Origin: Mycetocola manganoxydans
GTDB lineage: Bacteria > Actinomycetota > Actinomycetes > Actinomycetales > Microbacteriaceae
NCBI RefSeq assembly: GCF_003667545.1
Contig: NZ_RCUV01000001.1
Coordinates: forward strand, 224,002-288,001
Reading direction: 5' to 3'
DNA: 64,000 nt
Position 1 is the stretch's first letter. Each line of letters begins with the position of its first letter. Shown here piece by piece: positions 1 to 10,197 of the stretch. Position numbers and translations under genes: made by a program. Below the pieces are notes generated by a model. That model saw only the letters and a list, made by a program, of their open reading frames with translations, was not told the origin of the DNA and did not search any database.

Positions 1-109
1 GCCGCAATGACCGTGAAGATCGCGAGGGCGATCGGCGCTTTCCAGCTGCGGAGAACCACCGCCCGGTTGTCGGGCTCGGCCTGTGGCCGTTCAGGTTCGG
101 TGAGAACGC

Positions 110-113
<4 letters not shown>
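1..113 (-). CDS. ABC transporter permease, BMP-type nucleoside-like uptake system (partial, N-terminus only)
   Basis: Only about 37 codons lie in the window; the rest is beyond the left edge. The GTG start at 113 overlaps the TGA of the upstream permease gene (GTGA overlap), and a GGAGG lies a few bases before it, so this is the next gene of the operon. The visible residues are a polar N-terminus (VSVLTEPERPQAEPDN) leading into the beginning of a hydrophobic segment (APIALAIFTVIA). Position after the ATPase and first permease genes is where the second permease (YufQ/NupQ type) sits in BMP-family operons. The family call rests on gene order, not on the short sequence. Confidence 0.7.
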
Positions 114-1380
<1,267 letters not shown>

Positions 1381-1384
<4 letters not shown>

Positions 1385-2901
1385 GCTGCTTCACCTGTTC
1401 CTGGGGCGGGTTCGCCGGCCATCATCAGTCCGAGAACGTCTCGAGGGGTGTCAGCCGGAACGATCCCGACGATTCCTCCCCGGTACATGACCGCGATGCG
1501 GTCAGCGAGCGCGACGACCTCGTCGAGCTCGGTCGACACAACGATCACCGGAAGGCCGGAGTCCCTCGTGGCGATGATCCGTTTGTGGACGAACTCGATG
1601 GAACCGACGTCGAGTCCACGCGTCGGCTGCGCGGCGACGAACAACCGCAGGTCGCGGCTGAGTTCGCGGGCGAGGACCACTTTTTGCTGGTTTCCGCCGG
1701 ACAGCCGGCCGGCCTTGGAATCGATGCCCTGGGTGCGGATGTCGAACTCGGTGACCTTCTCGCGCGCGAAATTGGCGAGGAAGTTCAGCTGAAGGTTTCC
1801 GGCTTTGACGAATGGCTTCGACGTGCTTCGGTCGAGCATGAGGTTCTCGGCGATGGAGAACTCGGCCACGACGCCATCCTGGGTGCGGTCTTCCGGCACG
1901 AAGCCGACGCCGGCATCGAGAATCTTGCGCACGCTACGATTCCGCAGCGATTTACCGTCGAGTTCGATGCTGCCGGTGACGTGGGGCTGGAGGCCGAGAA
2001 GCGCTTCGGTCAGTTCGGTCTGTCCGTTGCCCTGCACTCCGGCGATGACGAGGACTTCTCCCGACTTCACCTCGAAGCTGACGTTGTTGACGACGACCTG
2101 GCCCTGCGGGTCGATGACGGAGAGGTCGCGCACGACAAGAGCAGGCTCGCCGAGAACGGGCGGGTTTTTCGCGACGGTCAGTTCGACAGCGCGACCAACC
2201 ATGAGCGACGCGAGTTCGGTGTTGGTGGCGGTCGGGGATGCCTCTCCAACCACCTTCCCGAGGCGGATCACGGTGATGCGGTCCGCGACTTCGCGAACTT
2301 CACGCAGCTTGTGCGTGATGAAGACGATGGAGGTTCCTGATTCGCGAAGCTGCTTCATGATGACCATGAGCTCGTCGGTTTCCTGGGGGGTGAGCACTGC
2401 TGTCGGCTCGTCGAAGACAAGCACTTTCGCGTCCCGGGAGAGTGCTTTGATGATCTCGACCCGCTGCTGCACACCGACGGGGAGGCCCTCGACGAGGGCG
2501 TCCGGGTCGACATGGAACCCGAACCGCGCGGAGATCTCGCGGACCTTCGCCCGAGCGGCTTCGAGGTCGAGTCGCCCGCCGAACGTGGTCTGTTCATGGC
2601 CGAGCATCACGTTCTCAGCGACGGTGAAGACCGGGATGAGCATGAAGTGCTGGTGGACCATCCCGATGCCGGCGTTCATGGCGTCGCCTGGTCCGGCGAA
2701 CTTCTGGACGACGTCGTCGAGAAGGATTTCGCCCTCTTCGGCCTGGTACAGGCCGTAGAGCACGTTCATCAGGGTGGACTTTCCCGCGCCGTTCTCGCCG
2801 AGCAAGGCGTGAATTTCACCCGACTGGACGGTGAGGTCGATGTGGTCGTTAGCGACCAGGGCACCGAATCGCTTCGTTATGCCGCGAAGTTCTAGCTTCA
2901 T
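1381..2901 (-). CDS. ABC transporter ATP-binding protein with two nucleotide-binding domains (YufO/NupO type)
   Basis: The 506-residue protein is a tandem duplication of ABC ATPase domains, as in RbsA-like and BMP-linked importers. Domain 1 has a perfect Walker A (GENGAGKST, residues 35-43) and a Walker B with VLVFDEPTAVLT, but a degenerate signature (EGLPVGVQQRVEI). Domain 2 has a degenerate P-loop (GVQGNGQTE) and a good signature (LSGGNQQKV). This complementary degeneracy is normal for the family and suggests one competent hydrolysis site. It is separated from the lipoprotein gene by about 150 bases carrying two hairpins and overlaps the permease gene by 4 bases. Confidence 0.92.
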
Positions 2902-2960
2902 GGTTCCTGATTCTAGGGAAGGGCGGAACCATGTGGGGGTTCACCCGGATGTTCACGGAC

Positions 2961-3022
2961 GGCGTCAGCCTTGATGTTGGCTGACGCCAGCGAAACGGGG
3001 AGGCCGGTGTGCCGGCCTCCCC
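2961..3022 (-). terminator. Tandem intercistronic hairpins between lipoprotein and ATPase genes
   Basis: Two stem-loops stand side by side. One has a 10-bp arm pair GGCGTCAGCC/GGCTGACGCC (2961-2970, 2979-2988; loop 8). The second has an 11-bp pair GGGGAGGCCGG/CCGGCCTCCCC (2997-3007, 3012-3022; loop 4). Neither has a clear T-tract on the minus strand. They could partly terminate or stabilise the upstream lipoprotein message, so that the binding protein is made in excess over the transporter; that role is inferred. Confidence 0.65.
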
Positions 3023-3049
3023 GCTTCATGCTGTGATGTAGCGCGTCGA

Positions 3050-4153
3050 CTACGGGGACGACGGTGAGGTTACTTCGATCGATCCGTCGATGATGCCGGC
3101 CCGGATCTCATCCAGTTCTGCCTGCAGTTCGGCGTCGACCTTGCCTTCGAAGTCGTGGAACGGGGCGATTCCGACACCTTCGTTCTCGAGGGTTCCGACG
3201 AACGGGGTTCCGTCGAACTCGTCGTCTGCTGCTGCCAGGACGACTTCGTTCACACCGACCTTCATGCCCTTGAGGATGGAGGTCAGGAACAGGTCAGCGC
3301 CGTCCGGGAACGTCTCGTAGAGGTCAGCGTCGACACCGATCATGGCGATCTCCTTGCCGGAGTCGCGGATCGCGGAGATCGCGCTCTGGAAGATCGGGCC
3401 ACCGACGGGGAGAAGAACGTCGGCGTTCTGGTCGATGAGACCCTGCGCCAGGTTCTGAGCGTCCACTCCGACCTCGAATCCACCGGTGAAGCTTCCGTTC
3501 TGGGCTGCGACGTCCCAGCCGAGCGCCTTGACGTCGGCGTCCTTGACTTCGTTGTAGTGGTTGACTCCATCGACGAAACCGTCCATGAAGATCGTGACGG
3601 GCGGGATCGGGATTCCGCCGAAGGTTCCGACGACTCCGGTCTTGCTGTAGCTCGCTGCTGCATAACCGGCGAGGAATGCTGCCTCAGCGGTGTTGAAGAC
3701 GATGGGCTTGATGTTCTCGGAGTCCGTGGCGCCGTCGCTGTCGAGGTCCACATAGTCATCAATGATTGTGAACTTGACATCGGGGTTCGCTGCAGCTGCA
3801 GCTCCCGTCGCCTCGGCGAGGAGGAAGCCGACCGTGACGATCAGGTCGCAGCCCTGGTCGACGAGGTTTTCGACGTTGGGGCCGTAGTCGGTCTCAGCAG
3901 CGGACTCGACCGTGATCGGCTCGACGCCGAGCTCCTCGGCCGCTTCGGTGAGGCCTTCGAAGCCGAGCTGGTTGAACGACTTGTCGTCGAATCCGCCTGC
4001 GTCAGAAACCATGCAGGGCGTGAAGTCGAGGGCTTCACCCTCGCTGCCGTTGCCGTTGTCTGCGGCGGGGGCCTGCCCACAGCCGGCGAGCAGGGCAATG
4101 ACGCCTGCCGTGGCAAGGCCGGCGAAAGCGACCTTACGGGTGTTGATTGTCAA
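3050..4153 (-). CDS. BMP family ABC transporter substrate-binding lipoprotein
   Basis: The 367-residue precursor has a lipoprotein signal peptide with lipobox LLAGC (Cys about residue 25) followed by an acidic linker. The mature part shows the BMP/PnrA landmark DDKSFNQLGFEG, then a periplasmic-binding-protein fold, so it is a cell-surface receptor delivering ligand to the permeases. Relatives bind purine nucleosides; some bind other ligands such as riboflavin. The start is TTG at 4153, supported by GGAGG five bases upstream; no ATG or GTG is better placed. Upstream (4206-4264) there are three GTTAC repeats in the otherwise featureless 260-base gap. Confidence 0.92.
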   Translation of the reverse strand: MTINTRKVAFAGLATAGVIALLAGCGQAPAADNGNGSEGEALDFTPCMVSDAGGFDDKSFNQLGFEGLTEAAEELGVEPITVESAAETDYGPNVENLVDQGCDLIVTVGFLLAEATGAAAAANPDVKFTIIDDYVDLDSDGATDSENIKPIVFNTAEAAFLAGYAAASYSKTGVVGTFGGIPIPPVTIFMDGFVDGVNHYNEVKDADVKALGWDVAAQNGSFTGGFEVGVDAQNLAQGLIDQNADVLLPVGGPIFQSAISAIRDSGKEIAMIGVDADLYETFPDGADLFLTSILKGMKVGVNEVVLAAADDEFDGTPFVGTLENEGVGIAPFHDFEGKVDAELQAELDEIRAGIIDGSIEVTSPSSP

Positions 4154-4415
4154 TGTGACCTCCAGGGTGCTGCCCCGCGGGACTCGCTAGGGCGGGTATG
4201 GGTACGTTACCGAATGTTACGGAGGCCACTGCGCTGTGGATGGCTCTCGAAACAGAAGCGTTACATAGCCGTTCCATGCGAGGCTAGGGCCAACCCTCGA
4301 ACGGGTGACGCTCCCGCTCTCATGAGCAGCCACCCACTCTTCGCCTGCTCGAATGCGCACTATCGGCTGCAGGAGAGCACACGCGCCGAAACGCGCGCCG
4401 TGCCACAATCGGAGC

Positions 4416-5345
4416 ATGACCGGGCGACTGATGCTCCTCGACACCGCTTCGCTGTATTTCCGCGCGTTCCACGGACTCCCTGACACTTTGCGGGCGCCGG
4501 ATGGCACTCCCGTCAACGCTGTGCGCGGGCTCCTCGACTTCATCGCCAGGCTCGTGACCGATTACGAGCCTGACGCGCTCGTCGCCTGCTGGGACGACGA
4601 CTGGCGGCCGGGCTGGCGAGTTGAGCTCATCCCGAGCTACAAGCAGCACCGCGTCGAAGAGTCGCGGACCGGTGCACCGGATGTGGAGGTCGTCCCCGAA
4701 CTGCTCGTCGCCCAGATCCCACTCATCCGCAAGACCCTCGACGCCTTCGGCATCACCATCGTCGGTGCCGCGGATCACGAAGCCGACGACGTCATCGGGA
4801 GCCTCGCAACACAATCGAAAGGCCCGGTCGACGTCGTCACAGGTGACCGCGACCTTTTCCAGCTCATCGACGACGCAACAGACGTCCGGGTCATCTACAC
4901 GGCTCGCGGGATGAGCAAGCTCGAGGTACTCACCGAAGAAACCGTCCGTTCGAAGTACGGGATCTCATCGCACCAGTACGCCGACTTCGCCGCGCTCCGC
5001 GGGGACACGTCGGATGGCCTGCCCGGGGTCGCCGGTGTCGGCGACAAGACCGCGGCGGGGCTGCTCAGCACGTTCGGTTCCCTCGACGCCATCGTCGCTG
5101 CGGCCGCCGAACCGGGAAAGGGGATGTCGGAATCCGTCCGCGCGAAGATCCTCGCGGCATCCGATTACCTGCGTGTGGCGCCGACCGTCGTTGAGGTGGT
5201 TCGCACCCTCGATCTCGAGAAGCCGGACGCCAGGATCCGGCCACTTGAGACCGAATCCCTGACAGCGGCTCGGCAGCTCGCCGCCGAACTCGGGCTCGGA
5301 GGAGCGGCAGAACGCGCACTTCGTGCCCTCGGCAATGAGCCCTAG
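4416..5345 (+). CDS. 5'-3' exonuclease (PolI N-terminal/ExoIX-like, stand-alone)
   Basis: The 309-residue protein matches the small 5'-nuclease domain of DNA polymerase I without the polymerase. Metal-binding acidic residues occur in order: MLLDTASLYFRAF at the N-terminus, EADDVIGSLA and TGDRDLFQLID in the middle, and GDTSDGLPGVAGVGDKTAA, the helix-hairpin-helix DNA-binding motif. It would remove flaps or RNA primers in the cytoplasm. An upstream in-frame start at 4353 is unlikely: 4416 has the hexamer CACAAT ending 6 bases before it, the leaderless spacing seen elsewhere here. It converges on the guanylyltransferase gene with a 5-base gap. Confidence 0.92.
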   Translation: MTGRLMLLDTASLYFRAFHGLPDTLRAPDGTPVNAVRGLLDFIARLVTDYEPDALVACWDDDWRPGWRVELIPSYKQHRVEESRTGAPDVEVVPELLVAQIPLIRKTLDAFGITIVGAADHEADDVIGSLATQSKGPVDVVTGDRDLFQLIDDATDVRVIYTARGMSKLEVLTEETVRSKYGISSHQYADFAALRGDTSDGLPGVAGVGDKTAAGLLSTFGSLDAIVAAAAEPGKGMSESVRAKILAASDYLRVAPTVVEVVRTLDLEKPDARIRPLETESLTAARQLAAELGLGGAAERALRALGNEP

Positions 5346-5350
5346 CGCGT

Positions 5351-6466
5351 TCAGAGAACGTCGTCGCGCCCTGAGAGCTTGAGCGCGTCGACGACACTCT
5401 TGACGCGCTGCGCGTTGGCGCTGGTGGTCACGAGAAGCGCGTCCGGGGTATCGACGACCACGATGTCCTTCACCCCGATGAGGCTGATCACGCGGTTGCT
5501 CTGACTGACGACGATTCCGCTCGAAGCGTCCGACAGCACCCGGGCGTTCTCCCCGAGGATCGCGAGGTCGGTCTTGCGTCCGCCCGAGTTGAGCTTTGCG
5601 AGCGAGGCGAAGTCGCCGACGTCGTCCCAGTCGAAGTGACCAGGCACGACAGCGAGCCGCCCGGCGGCAGCGGCGGGCTCAGCGACGGAATAGTCGATCG
5701 CGATCTTCGTCAGCGTCGGCCAGATCCGGTCGACAGCGGGGCCACGGGTGGCTGGGTCGTCCCAAACGGATGCCAGCTCCACCAGTCCGGCATGCAGCTC
5801 CGGCTGATTGCGCTTCAGCTCCTCGAGGAGGACGTCGGCGCGGCTGATGAACATGCCTGCGTTCCACAGGTGCGCCCCACCCGACACGTATTTCTTCGCG
5901 GTGGCGAGGTTGGGCTTCTCGACGAACGAGTCGACGAGGAGAGCTGACTCGGCACCGGTGATGTCGAGGGGGGAACCGCTGTGGATGTAGCCGAAGCCGA
6001 TGGCCGGTTCCGTCGGCTGGATGCCGATGGCCGTGATGTACCCGGCGTCGGCGGTGGCGACGGCTTGCGTGACGGCCGCACGGAACAGCCGGTCACCCCG
6101 GATGACGTGGTCGGCAGCGAATGAACCGATGATGACATCGGGTTCACGGTTGACGAGGATCGCGGCGGCCAGGCCGATCGCGGCGGAGGAGTCGCGGGGG
6201 TCGCTCTCGAGCACGACGTTGTGGTCGGCGAGGTCAGGGAGCTGGGTTTCGACGGCTGCACGGTGCGCCCGGCCGGTCACGACCATGATGCGCTGCTCAC
6301 CGGACAACGGAGCCAGCCTGTCCCAGGTCGCCCGGAGAAGTGTGCTGCCCGATCCGGTCAGGTCATGGAGGAATTTCGGAGCATCGGCGCGTGACAGCGG
6401 CCACAGCCTCGATCCGATTCCGCCGGCTGGGATCACACTGTAGAAGCGCTCAAGGGGACTCGTCAT
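5351..6466 (-). CDS. manC: Mannose-1-phosphate guanylyltransferase
   Basis: This 371-residue cytoplasmic enzyme makes GDP-mannose from mannose 1-phosphate and GTP for glycan and glycolipid synthesis. The N-terminal nucleotidyltransferase signature is VIPAGGIGSRLWPLSR (about residues 12-27), followed by FLHDLTGSGSTLLRATWDR; FVEKPNLATAKKYV and WNAGMFI are conserved sugar-binding segments. The length fits the short, monofunctional type without a fused isomerase domain. It starts at ATG 6466 next to GGGGATC and is transcribed away from sdhC. No other polysaccharide gene is nearby. Confidence 0.93.
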   Translation of the reverse strand: MTSPLERFYSVIPAGGIGSRLWPLSRADAPKFLHDLTGSGSTLLRATWDRLAPLSGEQRIMVVTGRAHRAAVETQLPDLADHNVVLESDPRDSSAAIGLAAAILVNREPDVIIGSFAADHVIRGDRLFRAAVTQAVATADAGYITAIGIQPTEPAIGFGYIHSGSPLDITGAESALLVDSFVEKPNLATAKKYVSGGAHLWNAGMFISRADVLLEELKRNQPELHAGLVELASVWDDPATRGPAVDRIWPTLTKIAIDYSVAEPAAAAGRLAVVPGHFDWDDVGDFASLAKLNSGGRKTDLAILGENARVLSDASSGIVVSQSNRVISLIGVKDIVVVDTPDALLVTTSANAQRVKSVVDALKLSGRDDVL

Positions 6467-6533
6467 GATCCCCAGAGTAGCGGCAGGGCCGACCGGCGCC
6501 AGCGAGGCTCGAACTGTCTCGACGTCAAGATGC

Positions 6534-6549
6534 TTAGGTTCCCCTTACC
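6534..6549. promoter_or_regulatory. Candidate DtxR/IdeR iron box upstream of sdhCDAB
   Basis: TTAGGTTCCCCTTACC matches 13 of the first 16 positions of the actinobacterial DtxR consensus TTAGGTTAGCCTAACC. It lies about 105 bases before the sdhC start, with a possible -10 hexamer TAGACT downstream at 6573-6578. SDH is iron rich, and DtxR-linked control of sdh is known in Corynebacterium. Site assignment is inference. Confidence 0.45.
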
Positions 6550-6653
6550 GGCGGAGTGAAGCCCCGTCAACGTAGACTATTCAGACGCGCCGTTGTGACG
6601 CACGACCGTTGTCGCCAGCGGCCGAGAAGGCTTCAAACAGGGAGGGCCGTTCG

Positions 6654-7073
6654 TTGTCAGTGAAGACTGCTAGAACACCACCATTGGATTCGACCACCTC
6701 GCCACGCCCCGCGGGTACGCTGTACCGCGGCCGCGAGGGCATGTGGTCCTGGGTACTGCACCGCATCACGGGCGTCGCCATCTTCTTCTTCCTCCTCGTT
6801 CACATCCTCGACACCGCGCTCGTCCGGGTATCCCCCGAGGCGTACAACGCGGTCATCGGGACCTACCAGACCCCGATCATGGGCCTCGGTGAAGTCGCTC
6901 TCGTCGGTGCGATCGTCTTCCACGCCTTCAACGGTCTGCGGATCATCCTCATCGACTTCTGGTCGAAGGGCACGAAGTACCAGAAAGTCATGTTCTACGT
7001 CGTGATCGCCCTCTGGGTCATCACGATGCTTGGCTTCACCCCCCGTCACCTCATCAACGTCTTCAGCCACTAG
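6654..7073 (+). CDS. sdhC: Succinate dehydrogenase cytochrome b556 subunit
   Basis: SdhC anchors the dehydrogenase in the membrane and helps bind heme b and quinone. The 139-residue product has three hydrophobic helices and the motif MWSWVLHRITGV near residue 35, typical of SdhC, plus a conserved His in VFHAFNGLRI. The TTG at 6654 was chosen because GGAGG stands 8 bases upstream; GTG 6660 (two codons later) and TTG 6609 are alternatives. It is first of four genes in complex II order, followed by sdhD after 15 bases. Confidence 0.9.
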   Translation: MSVKTARTPPLDSTTSPRPAGTLYRGREGMWSWVLHRITGVAIFFFLLVHILDTALVRVSPEAYNAVIGTYQTPIMGLGEVALVGAIVFHAFNGLRIILIDFWSKGTKYQKVMFYVVIALWVITMLGFTPRHLINVFSH

Positions 7074-7088
7074 GAAGGGGAGAACGTC

Positions 7089-7535
7089 ATGTCGCAAACC
7101 CTCGATGCTCCCCGCACCCCGGTCCGTCCCGCCCGCAAGAAGGGCGTGAACTGGGAGAAGTGGGGGTGGATCTACATGCGCGTCTCGGGCGTCGTGCTCG
7201 TCGTGCTGATCTTCGGCCACCTCTTCATGAACCTCATGGTCGGAGACGGCGTCAGCGCCATCGACTTCGCTTTCGTCGGCGGCAAGTGGGCGTCTCCGTT
7301 CTGGCAGTGGTGGGACGTGGCCATGCTGTGGCTCGCGCTCATTCACGGCGGCAACGGCATGCGCACCCTCGTGAACGACTACGCCCGCGGCCCGAAGCTG
7401 CGCGCAGCGTTCAAGGTCGCCATCCTCGCGTCCGTCGCGATCCTGATCCTCCTCGGCACGCTCGTCGTCTTCACCTTCGACCCCTGCCCTGTCGGACAGC
7501 CGGCCGACCTCCTCCCTTCGTTCTGCGCTGCGTAA
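7089..7535 (+). CDS. sdhD: Succinate dehydrogenase hydrophobic membrane anchor subunit
   Basis: The 148-residue protein has three transmembrane helices after a basic N-terminus (APRTPVRPARKKG). FGHLFMNLMVGD carries a His likely to serve the heme or quinone site, and ALIHGGNGMRTLVNDY closes the second helix region. It completes the anchor with SdhC, and a good AAGGGGAGAACGTC leader precedes its ATG. Separate sdhC and sdhD genes before sdhA are the usual arrangement in Microbacteriaceae and mycobacteria. Confidence 0.9.
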   Translation: MSQTLDAPRTPVRPARKKGVNWEKWGWIYMRVSGVVLVVLIFGHLFMNLMVGDGVSAIDFAFVGGKWASPFWQWWDVAMLWLALIHGGNGMRTLVNDYARGPKLRAAFKVAILASVAILILLGTLVVFTFDPCPVGQPADLLPSFCAA

Positions 7536-7563
7536 CGACTAACTGAACATTTTGGATGCATCT

Positions 7564-9366
7564 GTGACTCAGGACCCAAGCGACTCCACCATCATCGATG
7601 GAGTGCACTACCACCAGTTCGACATCGTGATCGTGGGAGCCGGTGGAGCCGGCATGCGCGCGGCCATCGAGGCAGGGCCGGGTGCGCGGACCGCGGTGAT
7701 CTCGAAGCTCTACCCGACGCGGTCCCACACGGGAGCCGCGCAGGGCGGCATGGCTGCCGCTCTCGCGAACGTCGAGGAAGACAGCTGGGAATGGCACACG
7801 TTCGACACGGTCAAGGGCGGCGACTACCTCGTCGACCAGGACGCCGCTGAAATCCTCGCGAAGGAAGCCATCGACGCGGTCATCGACCTCGAGAACATGG
7901 GTCTGCCGTTCAACCGCACCCCCGAGGGCAAGATCGACCAGCGTCGTTTCGGCGGGCACACCTCCGACCACGGTAAGGCGCCCGTTCGTCGTGCCTGCTA
8001 CGCGGCGGACCGCACGGGCCACATGATCCTGCAGACGCTGTTCCAGAACTGCGTCCGTCTCGGCATCAACTTCTTCAACGAGTTCTACGTGCTCGACGTC
8101 ATCATGAGCGACGTCGACGGTGTCGAGCAGCCCGCCGGCGTCGTCGCCTATGAGCTCTCCACCGGTGAGCTCCACGTCTTCCACTCCAAGGCGATCATTT
8201 TCGCCACAGGCGGCTTCGGCAAGATCTTCAAGACGACGTCCAACGCGCACACCCTCACCGGTGACGGCGTCGGCATCATCTGGCGCAAGAAGCTTCCGCT
8301 CGAGGACATGGAGTTCTTCCAGTTCCACCCGACCGGTCTCGCCGGTCTCGGCATCCTTCTCACCGAGGGAGCGCGCGGCGAAGGCGCGATCCTCCGCAAC
8401 GCGAGCGGCGAGCGGTTCATGGAGCGCTACGCCCCGACGATCAAGGACCTCGCACCGCGTGACATCGTCGCCCGCTGCATGGTCAAGGAAGTCGCCGAAG
8501 GCCGCGGCGCCGGGCCGAACAAGGATTACGTCTACCTCGACTGCACGCACCTCGGCGCTGAAGTCCTCGAGACGAAACTGCCGGACATCACCGAGTTCGC
8601 ACGCACCTACCTCGGTGTCGACCCGGTGACCGAGCCCGTTCCGGTCATGCCGACGGCGCACTACGCGATGGGCGGCATCCCGACCAACGTGAAGGCAGAA
8701 GTCCTGCGCGACAACACCACCGTTGTGCCCGGGCTCTACGCCGCCGGTGAGTGCGCGTGCGTCTCCGTCCACGGCTCCAACCGCCTCGGCACCAACTCGC
8801 TGCTCGACATCAACGTCTTCGGCAAGCGCGCGGGCAACAACGCCGTCGAATACGTTCAGACGGCGGAGTTCCTCCCGCTTCCTGAAGACCCGGCGAAAGA
8901 AGTACGAGAGACCATCGAAGGCATCCGTGCCAACGCCGGAGGAGAGCGCATCGCCGTTCTGCGCCGCGAGCTCCAGGAACAGATGGACATGAAGGCGCAG
9001 GTGTTCCGCACCGACGAGTCTCTCGCCGAGGTCACCGAAACAATCCACCAGCTGCGCGACCGGTACCGCAACATCTCCGTGCAGGACAAGGGCCGCCGGT
9101 ACAACACCGACCTGCTCGAGGCCGTCGAACTCGGCTTCCTGCTCGATCTGGCCGAGGTCGTCGTCTTCTCCGCACGCAACCGCAAGGAAAGCCGTGGCGG
9201 ACACATGCGCGACGACTACCCGGATCGCGATGACGAGAACTACATGAAGCACACAATGGCGTACCTGACCGGCGACCCGCTCTCATCGGATGCCGCCGAT
9301 CACATCCGCCTGGACTGGAAGCCCGTCGTCATGACGCGTTACCAGCCGATGGAGAGGAAGTACTGA
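7564..9366 (+). CDS. sdhA: Succinate dehydrogenase flavoprotein subunit
   Basis: SdhA oxidises succinate to fumarate using covalently bound FAD. The protein shows the FAD motif [16 protein letters not shown] at the N-terminus, the flavinylation segment [14 protein letters not shown], and substrate-site motifs [20 protein letters not shown] and [11 protein letters not shown] use GTG at 7564 (600 residues); TTG 7552, four codons earlier, is in frame but has no ribosome site. The order C-D-A-B with short gaps shows one transcript. Confidence 0.96.
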   Translation: MTQDPSDSTIIDGVHYHQFDIVIVGAGGAGMRAAIEAGPGARTAVISKLYPTRSHTGAAQGGMAAALANVEEDSWEWHTFDTVKGGDYLVDQDAAEILAKEAIDAVIDLENMGLPFNRTPEGKIDQRRFGGHTSDHGKAPVRRACYAADRTGHMILQTLFQNCVRLGINFFNEFYVLDVIMSDVDGVEQPAGVVAYELSTGELHVFHSKAIIFATGGFGKIFKTTSNAHTLTGDGVGIIWRKKLPLEDMEFFQFHPTGLAGLGILLTEGARGEGAILRNASGERFMERYAPTIKDLAPRDIVARCMVKEVAEGRGAGPNKDYVYLDCTHLGAEVLETKLPDITEFARTYLGVDPVTEPVPVMPTAHYAMGGIPTNVKAEVLRDNTTVVPGLYAAGECACVSVHGSNRLGTNSLLDINVFGKRAGNNAVEYVQTAEFLPLPEDPAKEVRETIEGIRANAGGERIAVLRRELQEQMDMKAQVFRTDESLAEVTETIHQLRDRYRNISVQDKGRRYNTDLLEAVELGFLLDLAEVVVFSARNRKESRGGHMRDDYPDRDDENYMKHTMAYLTGDPLSSDAADHIRLDWKPVVMTRYQPMERKY

Positions 9367-9367
9367 C

Positions 9368-10135
9368 ATGTCGACAGCCGTTATTGACGAAGCTGCTCCG
9401 GCTCCGACGCCCGAGGTCATCGAGTCGTTCACCGTCACCGTGATCATCCGTCGCTTCGACCCCGAGGTGGACGAACAGCCCAAGTGGGTCGACTATGACG
9501 TCGAGATGTTCGCCACCGACCGCATCCTCGACGCGCTGCACAAGATCAAGTGGGAGCAGGACGGGTCGCTGACGTTCCGCCGCTCGTGCGCCCACGGCAT
9601 CTGCGGCTCGGACGCGATGCGCATCAACGGCCGTAACCGCCTCGCTTGCAAGACGCTGATCAAGGACCTCGACATCTCGAAGCCGATCTACGTCGAGGCC
9701 ATCAAGGGTCTCCCCCTCGAGAAGGACCTGATCGTCGACATGGACCCGTTCTTCGAGTCCTTCCGCGAGGTTCAGCCGTTCCTCATCCCGTCGTCGAAGC
9801 CCGGCGCAGGCAAGGAGCGGATCCAGTCCGTCGCCGACCGCGCGCGGTTCGACGACACCACCAAGTGCATTCTCTGCGCAGCATGCACCTCGTCCTGCCC
9901 GATCTTCTGGACCGACGGCCAGTACTTCGGGCCGGCGGCAATCGTCAACGCCCACCGCTTCATCTTCGACTCGCGCGACGATGCGGCCAAGGTACGTCTC
10001 GACATCCTCAACGACCAGGAGGGTGTCTGGCGTTGCCGCACCACCTTCAACTGCACGGATGCCTGCCCACGCGGCATCCAGGTCACCCAGGCGATCGCAG
10101 AGGTCAAGCAGGCCATCATGCGCGGCAAGCCATAA
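9368..10135 (+). CDS. sdhB: Succinate dehydrogenase iron-sulfur subunit
   Basis: SdhB carries electrons from FAD to quinone through three iron-sulfur centres. The 255-residue protein has the plant-type 2Fe-2S cysteines in RRSCAHGICGSDAM with a further Cys in RLACKTLI, and the C-terminal clusters CILCAACTSSCPIFW and CTDACPRGI. Length is standard. Its ATG follows the sdhA stop by one base, and a strong terminator lies directly after the gene, so the operon ends here. Confidence 0.96.
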   Translation: MSTAVIDEAAPAPTPEVIESFTVTVIIRRFDPEVDEQPKWVDYDVEMFATDRILDALHKIKWEQDGSLTFRRSCAHGICGSDAMRINGRNRLACKTLIKDLDISKPIYVEAIKGLPLEKDLIVDMDPFFESFREVQPFLIPSSKPGAGKERIQSVADRARFDDTTKCILCAACTSSCPIFWTDGQYFGPAAIVNAHRFIFDSRDDAAKVRLDILNDQEGVWRCRTTFNCTDACPRGIQVTQAIAEVKQAIMRGKP

Positions 10136-10151
10136 CGTATCGCTTCACTGA

Positions 10152-10180
10152 GCCCTCGCCCTTTCCGGGCGGGGGCTTTG
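10152..10180 (+). terminator. Rho-independent terminator of sdhCDAB
   Basis: A 10-bp stem GCCCTCGCCC/GGGCGGGGGC (10152-10161, 10167-10176, one T-G pair) with a 5-base loop is followed by TTTG. It lies just beyond the sdhB stop and before the convergent ptsI gene. Confidence 0.8.
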
Positions 10181-10197
10181 TGCTGTGCCCCGCGGTG

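Noticed and set aside
4206..4264. Three GTTAC repeats upstream of the lipoprotein gene as an operator
   Set aside because: The repeats are only 5 bases with unequal spacing (10 and 44); too weak to call.
7471..9252. 593-codon minus-strand open frame opposite sdhA
   Set aside because: Composition is Asp/Glu/Arg/Val-rich without motifs, as expected for the complement of GC-rich codons; sdhA is certain.
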